Assembly: GCF_003144115.1 (NCBI RefSeq)
Contig: NW_020312014.1
Coordinates: 284,620 to 348,619, forward strand
Length of the DNA stretch: 64,000 nt
Source of the DNA: Tilletiopsis washingtonensis
Lineage: Eukaryota > Basidiomycota > Exobasidiomycetes > Entylomatales
Direction of reading: 5' to 3'
In this document: piece after piece, positions 1 to 11,915 of the stretch
Numbering within the stretch: the stretch's first letter is position 1
Layout of the letters: each line of letters opens with the position of its first letter
Position numbers and translations under genes: made by a program
The notes under the pieces: generated by a model
The model's input: the letters and a program-made list of their open reading frames with translations, nothing else
What the model was told of the DNA's origin: nothing
Database searches by the model: none

Positions 1-522
1 TGGCCGGCGCAGAGTTGCCGTTGGCAATTGGAAAGACGACGGCGCCGGCGCGGATGATGCCCATCGCTGTGAGAGAGTCAGCGAACGGTCTGGACTCGCA
101 GCGCTGCAGCACTGACCCATCGTGTAGTAGCGCTGATGCTCCGCCGAGGTGAGCATGGCGATGATAGGCCGCTCGTGCAGCGGGAAGCGCTCGCCGGCGT
201 CGAGGTCGACGCCAAACTCGCGGCCGATGACACGCGCGGCATAGAAGATGGCGGGGAACCACTCCTTGCCCTTGAGCACGCAGTCGCGGCCGTCGGCGCC
301 GCTCCACACGACGAACGGCTGCTCGGGTGAGTGGCGCACGTGGCTGTCGACGATGGCACACACATCCATGCTGCCCTCGAGCTCGGGCGGCGCAAACGTG
401 GGCAGCTCGTCGCCCTGGATGCGCGCCATGCCCGAGAGCAGGCGCGGCGTCGGCGGCGCCTCGAGGCCCGGCGTCGGCGGCGGCTGCAGGCCGGGCGTGG
501 GAGGAACGGCGGTGGGTGACAT
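1..522 (-). CDS. Adenylate-forming (AMP-binding) enzyme, reductase/NRPS-like, 5' end only
   Basis: This is the first about 157 residues of a minus-strand gene that runs off the left edge. Exon 1 is 522-117, the intron 116-67 (GTCAGT...CAG) and exon 2 66-1; the frame stays open across the junction. A proline-rich leader of about 40 residues precedes a segment typical of the start of AMP-binding domains: VDSHVRHSPEQPFVVW, then LHERPIIAMLTSAEHQRYY and, after the intron, AMGIIRAGAVVFPI. That last block matches the place where fungal L-aminoadipate-reductase-like adenylate-forming reductases read xxGLLRAGxxxFPIS. These enzymes activate a carboxylic acid as its AMP ester; substrate and downstream domains lie outside the window. 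The start is the first ATG upstream of the conserved block. The family is fairly secure; the exact enzyme is not. Confidence 0.72.
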   Translation of the reverse strand, partial: MSPTAVPPTPGLQPPPTPGLEAPPTPRLLSGMARIQGDELPTFAPPELEGSMDVCAIVDSHVRHSPEQPFVVWSGADGRDCVLKGKEWFPAIFYAARVIGREFGVDLDAGERFPLHERPIIAMLTSAEHQRYYTMGQCCSAASPDRSLTLSQRWASSAPAPSSFQLPTATLRRP

Positions 523-2167
523 GCTGGCGGTTGGTGGTGAGATGGCCCAGCTGCACTTGGCGCTGCTCGTCCTCTTATACGCTGCTCGGGCGCAAGCCAA
601 TGTGCTCCTCTCTGCCTGCGCAGGCTGTGCCGGGCCGATGATCCGGGCCGCTGCTCGTCGTCGTCGTTGAGGGGTAAGTGCGAGAGGGCGCAAGGCGCGG
701 CCGGCGGGCGGGCGGTGCCCTGAATAAGTACGCCCGTCAGTGCGGACGGCGCCCTGAGATGTAGATTGCGACTTTAGTGGCCGAGCAGCACGCCGGTGGC
801 CGATGCCGCGCATGGCCTCGCTGGTGCTGTGGAGAGCATGCGCTCGTCAGCACGGACGACAAAAGCAAAATCTCCGCTTGCATGTGCTGCAGCTCGTCGT
901 GCCGCTATTCCATCGTTAGCGGCCGCACGACCCGCCGCCTCATCTGCTGCCGCCGGCGCCGGCCCGGCACGCCGCAGGGCGTCTCATGCTCGAGGAGAAA
1001 TCGCGGCGCGCCAACGTGATGCGGCAGCGCATCGACCTGCGGCTGCCGAGGAGACGGTGCGAGTATCCCGAGCTCGTCCTTGCCGCTTCGTCTGCTTCTC
1101 TCCGCTCGTCTCCGGTCCGGTCCGATGCGCGTCTTGATGCTCTGCAGCTGCGCAGGCGAGGCGGATGTGGTGCAGAGGCAGGCCATGTGCCGTACCGCAG
1201 CGTGTGCTTTCGGCCGCAGCGCATCGGGCGCGCAGACGCCCGATGCTGCATCCGCGCTCCGGCCGCAAGGAAGGGGCATTTCGCGTTTGCTCCACCTCAA
1301 AAGGATGGCCGCTGCGGCCGCAGCTCTCGGCAGCAGCGCTGAAGCAGACCGGAAAGGACAGGAGATGTGAGGTGCTACGCCGTGGCTGGCGCTGTCAACA
1401 GCCGGCCCGTCTGCGTGATGAGGCTCAGGAGGCAGCGAGTGGCGCTGTGAGTTGGTCTATGTGCCGTTCTATCACTAGGCTGACTCGACGCTGCTCCGGA
1501 TTGCAAGCGCCAGCACCAGCTCGCTGTGAGAATCAGAGCCGCCGTCAAGGAGGGGAGCCTCGGGACGATTGCGAGGTGTCCACAGGCCGCGGAACTGGGC
1601 GAGGGGTGCAAGCCGCACTCTCAAGGCTCAGTGGCCGAGCCTTCCTTTGACGTGCGGGCGCAGCGCGCGAAAAGTGCAGCGGACCGAGGCGTCGGATGTA
1701 CCCGCAACGGCCGCTCGCTGGCTGGTCCGGGGAGCTGATCCAGACGCACAGAGCCGAGCGAGATCCTCATGCTGCAAGCTGCAGCTGTAGCAGTTCCAGA
1801 GTTCTGTGGCTGAGCCGAGAGCTGAGACAAAGGCGTCCCGCTGCGGTGCGCGCACGGATGCGGTGAGCGGATGGCGCGCCGCGCGCGGCGGCGCGAGCGT
1901 CGCGTGGCGTGGCCGAGCAGCGCAAGGCGCAGGCGGCGATCCTGCTTCCTCTCCGCTGCTTCCTGTGTCCCATCCACCATCGCTCCTCTCGGCCGCTGCT
2001 CATCTCATCGCATCAGTCGCAGCGGCGCCAGCGGCTTGCGTCCACTCTCGCACCTCGCCTTGCGGTCATTCGTCGTAGTGCGGCACTGCAGCGCGTCCAG
2101 GCCGCATCTCGTCCCGCTCGGCCTCTAGGAGCCTCGCCTGCGCAGCGGGCCGGCCGGCGCTGCCCGC
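523..2167. other. Divergent intergenic region, about 1.6 kb
   Basis: This region separates the adenylate-forming enzyme (minus) from the serine-rich protein (plus), so it presumably holds both promoters. Short open frames occur on both strands, as expected at this GC content, but none resembles a known protein or has convincing splice structure. I see no repeat or RNA gene here. Confidence 0.5.
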
Positions 2168-4499
2168 ATGCGCGCCTTCTTCCGCCGCGGCTCCGTCTCC
2201 TCGTCGCCGTCGGGCTCCGAGGCGTATCCCAGCGGCAGCACGTCGTACGCGTCGCCCGAGGATGTCTCGTACTCGGACGGCGCGGCGCGGCGTAGGCGTG
2301 CCGGCGCTGGCGATGCGGTGGGCATCCAGGGCGCACCGCTGCCGTCGAGCACGGCCGGCATCAGCCCGACGGAGAGCAAGCGAGGGGCACTGCTGAGCTT
2401 CCGCGAGCGGAGCAAGCGGCGCGCAGAGCTGCCGGGCCGCGAGGAGCCGCAGCCGCGGCGGCCGGCGTCGAGCAGCAAGACGACCAGTGAGTGTGCGCAG
2501 TGCGAGTGGCAAGCTAGGGCATCTCGTCTGATGCGCCGTCATCAGTGCCGCCGCCTTCGTCCTTCATCCGGCCGCGCGAGCAGTCCGACCCGGCAGACGA
2601 GGCGCTGACCTGGCGGCCGAACCGCGTCGCCGTCGCACCGCTCGACGACGGCGCGCCCGTGCGCATCATGCCCGCGTCGCCGCGGCCGCGAGGCGAGCGT
2701 TCCAGCTCGCCGGCTCGGCCACCATCACGTCCAGCTTCGCGGCAAGGCGCGCTGTCGCCCACGGGCGGCTCGCTGCTGGCGTCGGCGTGGGAGGCCAGCT
2801 CGTCCGTGGTTCGCTCGCGCGACGGCCTGCCGTCCCTCTCCACAGCGCACAGTCACAGCGCGAGCGGCTCGTCGTACGCCTTCGAAGACTTGATGCCGCG
2901 GTCGCCTTCGCGCAACAACTCCGTCTCGTACTCCTTCTCTGGCGACTCGCACCTGCGCACGGGCATCAGCTCGGCCCTCTCCTCGCCGACATCGACGCCG
3001 CGGGCTCCGTCGAGCTCCTCTCGCGCTTTCATGACGCCCAGCACGTCGCATCGCAGCACAGAGAGCTACGGCAGCGGCACAGATGCGTCTATGTCGCAGC
3101 GCTTCCCCGCTGCTGGCGGCACTGTGCGAGCGTCGGGCAAGACACCACGCCCTGCCACGGCCTCGACGCCCGGGCGGTCGCCGAAGCCGCGCGTCAGCCA
3201 TGCGCAGAGCAGCAGCGGGGACGGCCTGTCGCTCGCGGCGCGCCTGAACGAGCTGGCTGTGGCGCATGGCGACGGGCTGCTCGCAGACGAAGACTATCGT
3301 CAGCTGCGGCAGGCCGTGTTCGAGGGAGCGCAGGGCGAAGGCGCACTGGAGATGCCGCGAGAGCATCGAGTGAGCGGCGTGACGGCCGCACGGAAATCGG
3401 AGCGTGAGTCTTGCGGGTCTGCTGCTGCGGTGTGTTGCTCACCCTTCACTCAGCTGCCGCGGAGCCGCCGCCACCGCTGCATCTTGAATCCTCGCACCGC
3501 TCCATGCGCTCGACGCGCTCATCGCTGAGCAACTTCGCCACCATCTTCCGCAAGTCGTCGGTCTTGTCGATGCGCGGCCGCACCACGTCGCACCCACATC
3601 CGCGCTCTGCGCCGCCCACGAGCGGGCCATCGAGCTGGGCCGGAGCACAGAGCACCGACGGCCACGGCAGCTCATCGATGCGCAGCGGCGACAGCCTCAT
3701 GTTGCCGTCATCTGCACGCTCCGACTCGCGCAGTCTTTGGCAGACGGCGACGACTCTCGGGCGCTCGAACAGCTCACGCACGCGCGCGAGCCAAAAGGAG
3801 CTCGAGGCGGAGGTGGCCTCTGCACGCTATGCACGCTCGATACATAACGCTGCATCGCCGCAGCCTGGCCCCAGGAGCGCTGTTGCGCGGCCAGGCTCTG
3901 CGATGCGCTCGCGCTCCGGCGACTCGGGTTTCTCGTCCAGCAACGGCGCAGCGATGATGCTGGGCGTCGAGAATGCCGACCGCTCCGCCGCCGAGCTCAA
4001 GGCTGAGGTGGCCATCGTCGAGGAGGAAGGCAAACGGTTGCTAGGCTCCTTTGCCGCGCTCGAACACAAGGCCATCAGCCAGTATACCCTCACGCATGCT
4101 CAGCTGCAGCGCGCGTACGCAGCAAGCCAGCGCTCAGTCGCAGGCGAGAGCAACGGCGCACGCTCGATGTTGCACGGCACAGCGAGCCAGCCGGCACTGC
4201 GCAAGCAAGCTGGCTTCGTCACCACGCCTCCAGCGGCTCCGCGCCGCAGCAGCATCGGCAACCTGCTCACTGCGCCGCCGATGGCGCATCGCAACTCCGT
4301 TCACAGCCTCGTCTCGGACGACGGCACGAGCGCGACGAGCGACGATGCAGAGGCGGACGCCGAGGTGAGCCAGCTCGCGGCTGAGCTGGCGAGCATTGCG
4401 CGACGACGAGAAGATGTGCGCCTGCGCTACGACGAGCGTGCCGCCTTTCTGCGCACCCAGCTGCGCTCCGCTACGATTCGCGAGGGGCTGCGCCGCTAG
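2168..4499 (+). CDS. Serine-rich conserved hypothetical protein with C-terminal helices
   Basis: Predicted 740 residues from three exons: 2168-2486, 2546-3403 and 3454-4499. Introns are GTGAGT...CAG and frame is kept at both junctions. Most of the protein is Ser/Arg/Pro-rich and probably disordered, as in many phosphorylated fungal regulators. Two ordered parts stand out. One is a short helical segment near residues 336-360 (LNELAVAHGDGLLADEDY), which looks like a small conserved module. The other is a pair of charged heptad-like stretches near residues 571-605 and 690-725, likely coiled coil. I do not recognise a catalytic domain and assign no function. It is convergent with SSF1, with 168 bp between the stop codons. 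Start choice rests on the first ATG in frame. Confidence 0.75.
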
Positions 4500-4667
4500 A
4501 GACCCATCACACCTCATGCTCCATACCGCTCTCCTGCTCGCTGCTCCCTCCCGCCATACCTGCCCCATATTTGTCGCGCGTCTGCGTCCCACCAATTTAC
4601 CCCTTGCCAGCTCAGTCTGGGCCCCTCCTCGCGAGTGTGACTGAGTGAACGGACCGTTACATTACAT

Positions 4668-6589
4668 CTATCGCCTGCCGCCCCGCGCTCCTGCGCCGCC
4701 CCGGCCGCTGCCAGGCCGATCTCCACGCCCGACGTGTGCCCTCGCGATGCCGCCCCGGCCACGGAAGCCGCCCCGGCCTCGCCCACGCGCTGCACTGCCG
4801 TCGCGCGGCATCTTGCGCGGCGCTTCTTGTGCGTCGTCCGAGTCGGACTCGTCGTAGTCCTGGCCCGTGACCTCGATTGGCGAGAGGTCCGAGTCGTCCT
4901 CATCCTCATCCTCGTCCTCTGAGCCGCCGATGGAGAGGTCCTCATCCTCATCCTCCGCAGCTCCCTCATCGTCGAACAGGTCGCCGTCGCCTGGCTCTCC
5001 TCCTCCGGCAATGCGGTCCTCGTACGCGAACTCATCCTCCTCATCACTCTCGATCGCGTCAAGCGCCTCATCGCCCTCCTCGCTGTCCGCCTCGTCGCCA
5101 GGCTGCGGCTCATCGCGCTTGCCACGCTTGCCGCCTGTCTTGCGGGCAGCAGCCTCGGCGGCCTTGCGCTCTACGTTGGCCTCCTGCTCGCTGCGCCGCT
5201 CGGCCTTGACCTTGTTGCGCGATGCGGCGGCGCGCGACATCTCGTTGACCTCGGCGCGCGTCTTCTTGACTGCACAGCGATGAGCGCGTCAGCAGCGTCG
5301 AGCAGGCGACACGCACAGCGCCACTCACCATAGTCGTGCCAGAGCACCTCGCCCGGCGCCTCGCCCTTCTTGCCCGCGCCCGGAATGCCCTCCTGAATCT
5401 TGATGCAGCGCAGCTCCATGCGCGGGCCCAGCTCACGCAGCCGCACGGCGCGCTTCTCGCCGCCCACGTTGCCGCGGCCGACGTAGCTGGCCGGCAGCTC
5501 CACCTGGTTGCTCGGCACGCCCTCCACGTCGCTCTCAGCCTCCGACGCACTGGACGCATCGGTCTCGAAGCCGTCGCCGCCGCTTGTCCGACCGAGCACG
5601 TACGCCGAGATGTCGGCGGCGTCTGCCAGATTTGGCACGCGTCCGCGTGCCCCGCTGTGCGCGCCCTCGATGACTCGCCGCACTCTCCGCGTGACGCCGA
5701 CGGGGCGCACAGTGATGAGGTAGTGGCGCCAGTCGATGGTGCCCGTCGCGCTGTCGTAGGAGAGCAGCACGATGCGGCGTGCTTGCGAGAGCGGCATCTA
5801 GTTGCGCATCTGCGTCAGGCGAGTTCTAGCTGCAGCGAAGCATCACACTCACAGACTGAACCTGAATCGGCGGAAAGAGGCCCTGGAAGACGGTGACCAG
5901 CAGCTTCACGTGCTTCTCTTGGCTGCCAAAGTTGTTCAGCACGAGCTGAGAAGCGCGGGTCAGCAGTGGGGCAGAGTCATAAGTACGGCTCGCGCCCAAG
6001 AGACTTCTCCATCCTGCAGCGCCTGGCTTCTCGCTCCCACCTCTACTCACCAGCGGCGGTGTGCCAAACTCTCCACCCGGCGCGCGCGGCCGCTTCTGCG
6101 CCGCCGCCACGTCGCGCGCCAGCGCAAACTTGTTGACGCGGAAGGTGCACGTCGGGCCGCGCGGCGCACGCGCAATGCGCAGATTCAGGTGTGCCTGGCT
6201 CGTTGCCTTGTCCGGCTGGCTGAGGAGCAGCAGGTGCGTGACGCCGAGCGGGCCGGCCATGGCGACGAAGTCGCGCAGCCGGTTGCTCAGCCGTTCCTGA
6301 GGGAGAGGCGGTGTCAGCTGAGCTGGTCAGGCCAGCAAGAGTGCGACCACACGCACCCGCAGACGCGACGCCGTGTTGGGCTCCATCGTCTTGCGCACGT
6401 CGGCGACGAGGGCGGCGGCGCTGCGGCCGACCTTGCCGGCGCGCACGACGAAGCTCTTGGGCGCATTCGTGGCGGTGTTGGCCGAGTTGTTCGGCTGTGT
6501 GGCAGGGTGAGTGGTGCAAGAAGCGCAGCGTACACGGCAGCACTCACGCCCTTGAGGTGCGTGCGCGTCTTCTTCCTGCGCTTGGCCAT
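4668..6589 (-). CDS. SSF1: Ribosome biogenesis protein SSF1 (Peter Pan/PPAN), Brix domain
   Basis: Predicted 529 residues from six exons: 6589-6548, 6494-6357, 6296-6051, 5945-5853, 5797-5329 and 5269-4668. SSF1/PPAN is a nucleolar factor for 60S pre-ribosome assembly and 27S rRNA processing. Recognition is by the ordered Brix-family blocks: an N-terminal KRRKKTRTHLKG, then SFVVRAGKVGRS, KTMEPNTASRL, LRDFVAMAGPLGVTHLLLLS and a downstream RHYLITVRPVGVTR. The C-terminal about 190 residues are very acidic, then Gly/Arg-rich, a usual nucleolar-protein tail; family members are about 450-475 residues, so this tail is a little longer. The intron before exon 5 uses a TAG acceptor right before an in-frame ATG; other acceptors there give stops. 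It is divergent from MES1 across 317 bp. Confidence 0.93.
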
Positions 6590-6906
6590 GCTGGGCGAGT
6601 GTGGAACGTGGTGATGGGTGGAGTGAGAGATGAACAGGAACAGGAAGCGGGGCGAGGCTTCTTCGAGCCGAGCCCCTCGCGGCAACTTTTTTGTGCAGCG
6701 CGACTACAACTTCTCATCGTTCAGTTGAAGTCGACAGCGTGCCGGCAATACAAGAATCCGCCAGCACTTGTAGTCCCGCACGTGCAAGTGCCGCGGCTCC
6801 TCTCTCTTGCGCCCTCGCCTGCTCTGCCTGACTCGTGCACGTCCGTGGTCGTGTGCCGGCCCCACACCTCGCCTCGCACCCACCACCACCCACCCGCTGC
6901 GCACCC
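6590..6906. promoter_or_regulatory. Divergent promoter region, SSF1 / methionyl-tRNA synthetase
   Basis: These 317 bp lie between the start codons of SSF1 (minus) and MES1 (plus). A T-run sits near 6687, with a less GC-rich stretch around 6685-6775. No named motif is assigned. The arrangement could let a translation-machinery gene and a ribosome-assembly gene share control; that is inference. Confidence 0.4.
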
Positions 6907-9365
6907 ATGGCCTCGCCGTTCCCCGCCGCCCCTGCGCCAGACGCCGCGGGCTCGCGCCGCATCGCCGAGGCGCCGGCGCTTCTCTTCAAGACGACACGCC
7001 CGGCGAATGGCGAGAAGGCGCCCGTCATCCTGCCGCGCGCCGGCGAGGGCAACGTGCTCATCACGAGCGCCCTGCCCTACGTCAACAACGTGCCGCACCT
7101 CGGCAACATCATCGGCAGCACCCTCTCCGCCGACGTGTATGCGCGCTACTCGCGCTCGCGCGCCCGCAACACGCTCTACATCTGCGGCACCGACGAGTAC
7201 GGCACGGCGACCGAGACCAAGGCGCTCGAGGACAAGGTGACGCCGCGCGAGCTGTGCGACAAGTACCACGCGCTGCACGCCAGCGTGTACGAGTGGTTCA
7301 ACATCGGCTTCGACCACTTCGGCCGCACCAGCACGCCCAAGCAGACGGAAGTCGCCCAGGCCATCTTCCTCAAGCTGTACGACAACGGCTACCTCGAGAA
7401 GCGCTCCATGACGCAGCTCTTCTGCGAGAAGGACCAGCGCTTCCTGGCAGACCGCTTCGTGGAGGGCACGTGTCCGAAGTGCAACTATGACGTGAGTGCG
7501 GGCGCAGCGACTGCCGTTGGTGACGCTGATGGCGAGTACCTGGACAGGACGCACGGGGCGACCAGTGCGACGGCTGCGGCCAGCTGCTCGACGCCATCGA
7601 GCTCATCAAGCCGCACTGCAAGCTTTGCAAGAGCTCGCCGGTGCCGCGCGACTCGTCGCACCTCTTCCTGCGCGCCGACAAGCTGCAGCCGCTGACGGAG
7701 GCGTGGTCGCGCGAGGCGGCCAACGCTGGCGCCTGGACGGCCAACTCGCGGCAGATCACCGAGAGCTGGTTCCGCGAGGGCCTGCGGCCGTTCAGCCTCA
7801 CGCGTGACCTCTCGTGGGGCGTGCCTGTGCCGGTTGAGGGCATGGAGGGAAAGGTGCTGTACGTCTGGTTCGACGCGCCGATTGGCTACCCGAGCATCAC
7901 GGCCAACTACACCGACGAGTGGCGGCAGTGGTGGCATGCGCCGGAGGATGTCAAGCTGTACCAGTTCATGGGCAAGGTGAGTGAAGTCGGCAATGCCGAG
8001 GTGGGCCCATGAGAGCTCATCAATCGCTCGCAGGACAACGTGCGCTTCCACACGGTCATCTTCCCGTCCTGCCTGCTCGGCACGAAGGACAAGTGGACGA
8101 TGCTGCACCACATCTCGACGACCGAGTACCTCAACTACGAGCAGGGCAAGTTCAGCAAGTCGCGCAACATCGGCGTCTTCGGCGACAAGGCGGGCCAGAT
8201 CGGCGTCAGCAACAGCGTGTGGCGCTACTACCTGCTCGCCAACCGGCCCGAGACGGGCGACACGCAGTTCAGCTGGCACGAGTTCATCCTGCGCAACAAC
8301 TCGGAGCTGCTGGCAAACCTCGGCAACTTTGTCAACCGTGTGCTGCGCTTTCTCGTGGCGCAGTACGACGGCGTACTGCCGGAGCTGCCGGAGGGCATGG
8401 GCCTGCGCGTCGGTCCGGAGGCACTGGAGGGCGCTGCGCCGCACTCGGGCGGCGAAGAGGCTGCGCCAGAGCGAGGTGCGCCGCTCTTTGCGCGCGTCGT
8501 GCGCGATGTGAACACGCTGCTCTCGCAGTACGCCGTCGCCATGGACGCCGTCAAGGTGCGCCTGGGCCTGCAGACGATGATGCAGATCTCGGCGCGCGGC
8601 AACGTCTTCCTCGTCGAGGCCGGCGTGGACAACAGCCTGTTTGCCAACTCGCGTGCAGAGTGCGACGCCACGATGCTCGTGGCTGTCAACCTCATCTGGG
8701 TGCTCAGCGCGCTCGTGCACCCCTTCATGCCCGACACAGCCGACGCGATCTGCGCGCAGCTCAACGCTCCGCCGCGCACGGTGCCCGTCGAGGACACGAC
8801 GAACGGCAAGGTGGTGCCCGGCGACCAGGTCTCGTCCGCCGCGGCCAACCCGCCAAAGGCGCGCTTCTCCCTCGACCTGCTGCCGGGCCACCGCATCGGC
8901 AAGCCGGCGCACCTCTTCAAGCCGATCGACGCCAAGAAGGAGGAGGAGTGGCGCAAGCAGTTCGGCGGCGAGCCGTCCAAGGCCGACGCAGCGCCGACGC
9001 TGAGCAAGAAGCAGGCGATGAAGCAGGCCAAGGCGGCGAAGAAGGCCGCGCCGCAGGCGCCGCAGCTCAAGCGCCCGACGGCAGAGTGGAAGGCGCTCGA
9101 CGAGGAGATGCGGAAACAGAGCGAGGTGGTGCGCAAGGCCAAGGAGACGGCCAAGAAGGGCGAGGAGGAGGCGGCGACTGCCAATGTCGACGGCGAGCTC
9201 GCGGCGCTGATGCGGCTGAAGTGAGTCTTGCCGCGGATCGCCGGCACGCGGTGCACATATTGACGCTCGTCCTCGCTCAGGACCGACCTGGCCGCGCTGA
9301 CGGAGAAGCTCGCGGCCGTGGAGCTGGCAGAAGACGGAGACGCGGCAAAGGCACCCACAGCATAG
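6907..9365 (+). CDS. MES1: Methionyl-tRNA synthetase, cytosolic
   Basis: Predicted 761 residues from four exons: 6907-7491, 7548-7976, 8034-9220 and 9281-9365. It charges tRNA-Met with methionine. Class I signatures are plain: [16 protein letters not shown] near residues 55-70 (HIGH-type motif), [17 protein letters not shown], a Cys-rich insert (CPKCNYD, CDGCG, CKLC, residues about 190-225) expected to bind zinc, and KFSKSRN near residue 378 (KMSKS-type). WFDAPIGY is also present. The catalytic domain starts at about residue 50, so the N-terminal GST-like domain of yeast Mes1 is missing. The C-terminal about 150 residues are Lys/Ala/Glu-rich helix, possibly for tRNA or complex binding. No mitochondrial presequence is obvious. 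Kozak context at the ATG is good. Confidence 0.95.
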
Positions 9366-9640
9366 AGAAATGTCACCCGCGTATGAGACTCAGTGTGTGC
9401 CATTCCGTGCAAGTGTGGAGAGGAGTGGGGCTGGGATGGAGGCGATCATTAGCTGGAGCGGGTGATGGAGGCGGTGGTGATCTGTAGCGATGCGGATATG
9501 TTAGGGAACAAGGAGACGCGAGCGCATCGGGGGTGGCAGAAGGTCAGAGGCACCGGGGGAATCGACGAGAGAGGCGGATACAGGAGGTGAGGCAGGAAAG
9601 AGACGAGAGCGAGATGAGAAGGGATCGGGAAGTGTGCGCC

Positions 9641-11915
9641 CTAGAAGGCGCGGAAGAGATGCGCGTACTGGTCGGCGGCCATCGCCGCAGCGTCCGCCTC
9701 GCGGCCGCGGAGGCCGGGCATCGAGTTGGCTTCAGGCGCTGCGTACTTGGAGAAGTTCTCCGTCGTGCCCGGCGCGCCTCGCCGCGGGATGATGGGAGCC
9801 TGCAGGTGGCCCGCCTCGAGCGCCCGCCAGTCGACGCCGTGGAACCAGAAGTGGTTCTTGACGTCCTCGGCGCCGCCACGCAGGTTGCCGAGGCGCTTCG
9901 AGACGTCCTTGTTGAGCAGGCTGCGGATGAGATCGCGCGAGACCGAGTCTGTCGTGGCGTGAGTGCGGATCCTGGCGGCATGGCTGGCAGCGCCACTCAC
10001 CGACGTGCGAGGGAAAGGCAAGGTTGCCCTTGAGGATCTTCTCGTACGTGCCGAATGGATGGTCGTCAAAGTACGGCGGGAAGCTGCGTCGCCGCGTGTC
10101 AGTCTAGCAAAAGAGAGCTGCACTCGGCACTGCTCACCCAGCCAGCATCTCGTACGCCAGAATGCCGAGCGCCCACCAGTCGACGGCCTGCCCGTGGCCT
10201 TTCGACTCGATGATCTCCGGCGCCAGGTACTCGGGCGTGCCGCAGAGCGTCCAGGTGCGGCCCTCGACGTGCTTAGCGAAGCCGAAGTCTGCGAGGCGCG
10301 TGTCAGCCGCAGCAGAGCATCTCTAGCCGCAACGACGCACCGGTGATCTTCGTGTATCCGCGCGAGTCGAGCAGCAGGTTCTCGGGCTTCAGGTCGCGGT
10401 AGATGACCTTCTGGCGGTGCATGTAGTCGATGGCGAGGACGAGCGTGGCGATGTAGAAGCGCGTCACGTCCGTCGGGAAGCGTCCGGCGCGGCGCAGGTG
10501 CGAGAAGATCTCGCCGCCGGGCACGTAGTCCATGATCATGTACACGTTGCGGCTGTCCTGCAGCGTGTGGCGCAGATTGACGATGAACGGGTGCTGCACC
10601 TCGCTCAGGATTGCGCGCTCCGAGTTGATGTGCTCGACTTGCTTCAGCCGCACCACTTCGGACTTGGCGAGGATCTTCATCGCGAAGTATGCGTCCGGCC
10701 GGCTGGCCGGCAGGTGCTTAAGGCGCACGAGCTGCACGCGGCCAAAGGTGCCCGTGCCTGAGGCGTAGTGAGCAGTGGGAAGCCGCAGAGCGGGCTGCGC
10801 GACTCACCAAGCGTATCGAGGATCTCGTAATCTTCCAGTGAGTACTGGGCATCCGGATCGAATGTGTGCGGAGCAGACACGGCACTCTGCGGCGCGGCTC
10901 GGTACGCCGGCGCGGCGCCTGTTGGCGGTGCGCTGGGAGGCGGGCGCGCTGGTGCGGCAGGCGGATCGGCGTGCGGATTCGGCAGAGGCTTGGAGAGTGG
11001 AGCCGGCGGTGCAGACTGCGGGATGGCGGATGACTCGGCAGCGATGCTGTCGACGGAGATGGCGCTCTCTCGCCGCGACGCCATCTGCGGCAGCTGCGGC
11101 GTGCGTGGCGTCGGCGCCTTGCTTGGCGGCTCGGGCGCCGCAGCGTCGCGCATCTCCATGCTGGCGCCGCGCGATGGCGGCGCCGGCGTGGCGTCCTTCA
11201 TCTCGGCGCTGTGGCGCGACGGCGTGGCGTCGCTGGCGACGAGCGACGGCAGCCGCTTGCCTGGGTACGACTGCAGCGGGTTCCAGCCGCTGTCGTCGCG
11301 CAGCGGGCCAGTGGCTGTCCACGCCTGCATGCACTTTTCGTCGCCGACCTGCCAGCCAGGCGACACACCAGGTGGAGCTGCGGGCGCTACCGCACGCCCT
11401 CTGCTGCCGCTGGCCGAGGCAGGCGCCGGCGACGAGGCGTTTGTGGAGGTCGTGGCGTCCCACGAGGGCGTGCCGGACGACGAGGGCGACGAGGGTGCAT
11501 CGGACAAGGGCACAGCGGCGGCAACAGAGCGCATCGATGTGCTCGCAGCCGGCGCCGTTGCCGGCTGCTGCGAGTGTGCGCCGCTGCTGCTGCCGCGCGG
11601 CTGCGACATGGTGAGGCCGCCGACGAAGGTCTGGAGGCCGTGGACGAAGTGGCGGGCGCGGCTGCCGGTGCGGCTCAGGCGGCTGCCCGACGGCGACGTG
11701 GGCTCGGCACCACTGGCGTGCTCGGCGGCGCTGGACGGCGCCGTGCTGGCGGCGGTGCTGGCGGCGGCGCTGCTGCTGCTGGCGGCGTCGCTGCGGAAGG
11801 AGAGGCCGCTGGCGAAGCTGCGCGCGCTGCTGCTCGTGCCCGGGCGGCGCGGCATGGCGGCGACGAACGAGGCGCGCGAGCCGGCGCTGTCCTGCGTGCG
11901 TGGACGCTTGGGCAT
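9641..11915 (-). CDS. cAMP-dependent protein kinase catalytic subunit
   Basis: Predicted 688 residues from five exons: 11915-10808, 10757-10341, 10288-10138, 10083-10001 and 9948-9641. The first about 360 residues are Ser/Ala/Pro-rich and lack a domain. The kinase domain follows: [18 protein letters not shown] (Gly loop, split by intron 1), AMKIL (ATP lysine), [11 protein letters not shown] (catalytic loop), DFGFAK, and [13 protein letters not shown] with the activation-loop Thr. It then runs through [14 protein letters not shown], and the AGC tail ends in HLFRAF. This is the PKA (TPK/Adr1/Uka1-type) pattern; in fungi it phosphorylates targets for growth, mating and morphogenesis under cAMP. 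The regulatory subunit is not in this window. The long N-terminal extension is common in basidiomycete PKAs. An upstream in-frame region exists, so the start could be earlier. Confidence 0.93.

Noticed and set aside
7485-8912. 475-residue open frame on the minus strand
   Set aside because: It lies antisense to methionyl-tRNA synthetase; composition mirrors the GC-rich codons of the real gene and no domain is visible.
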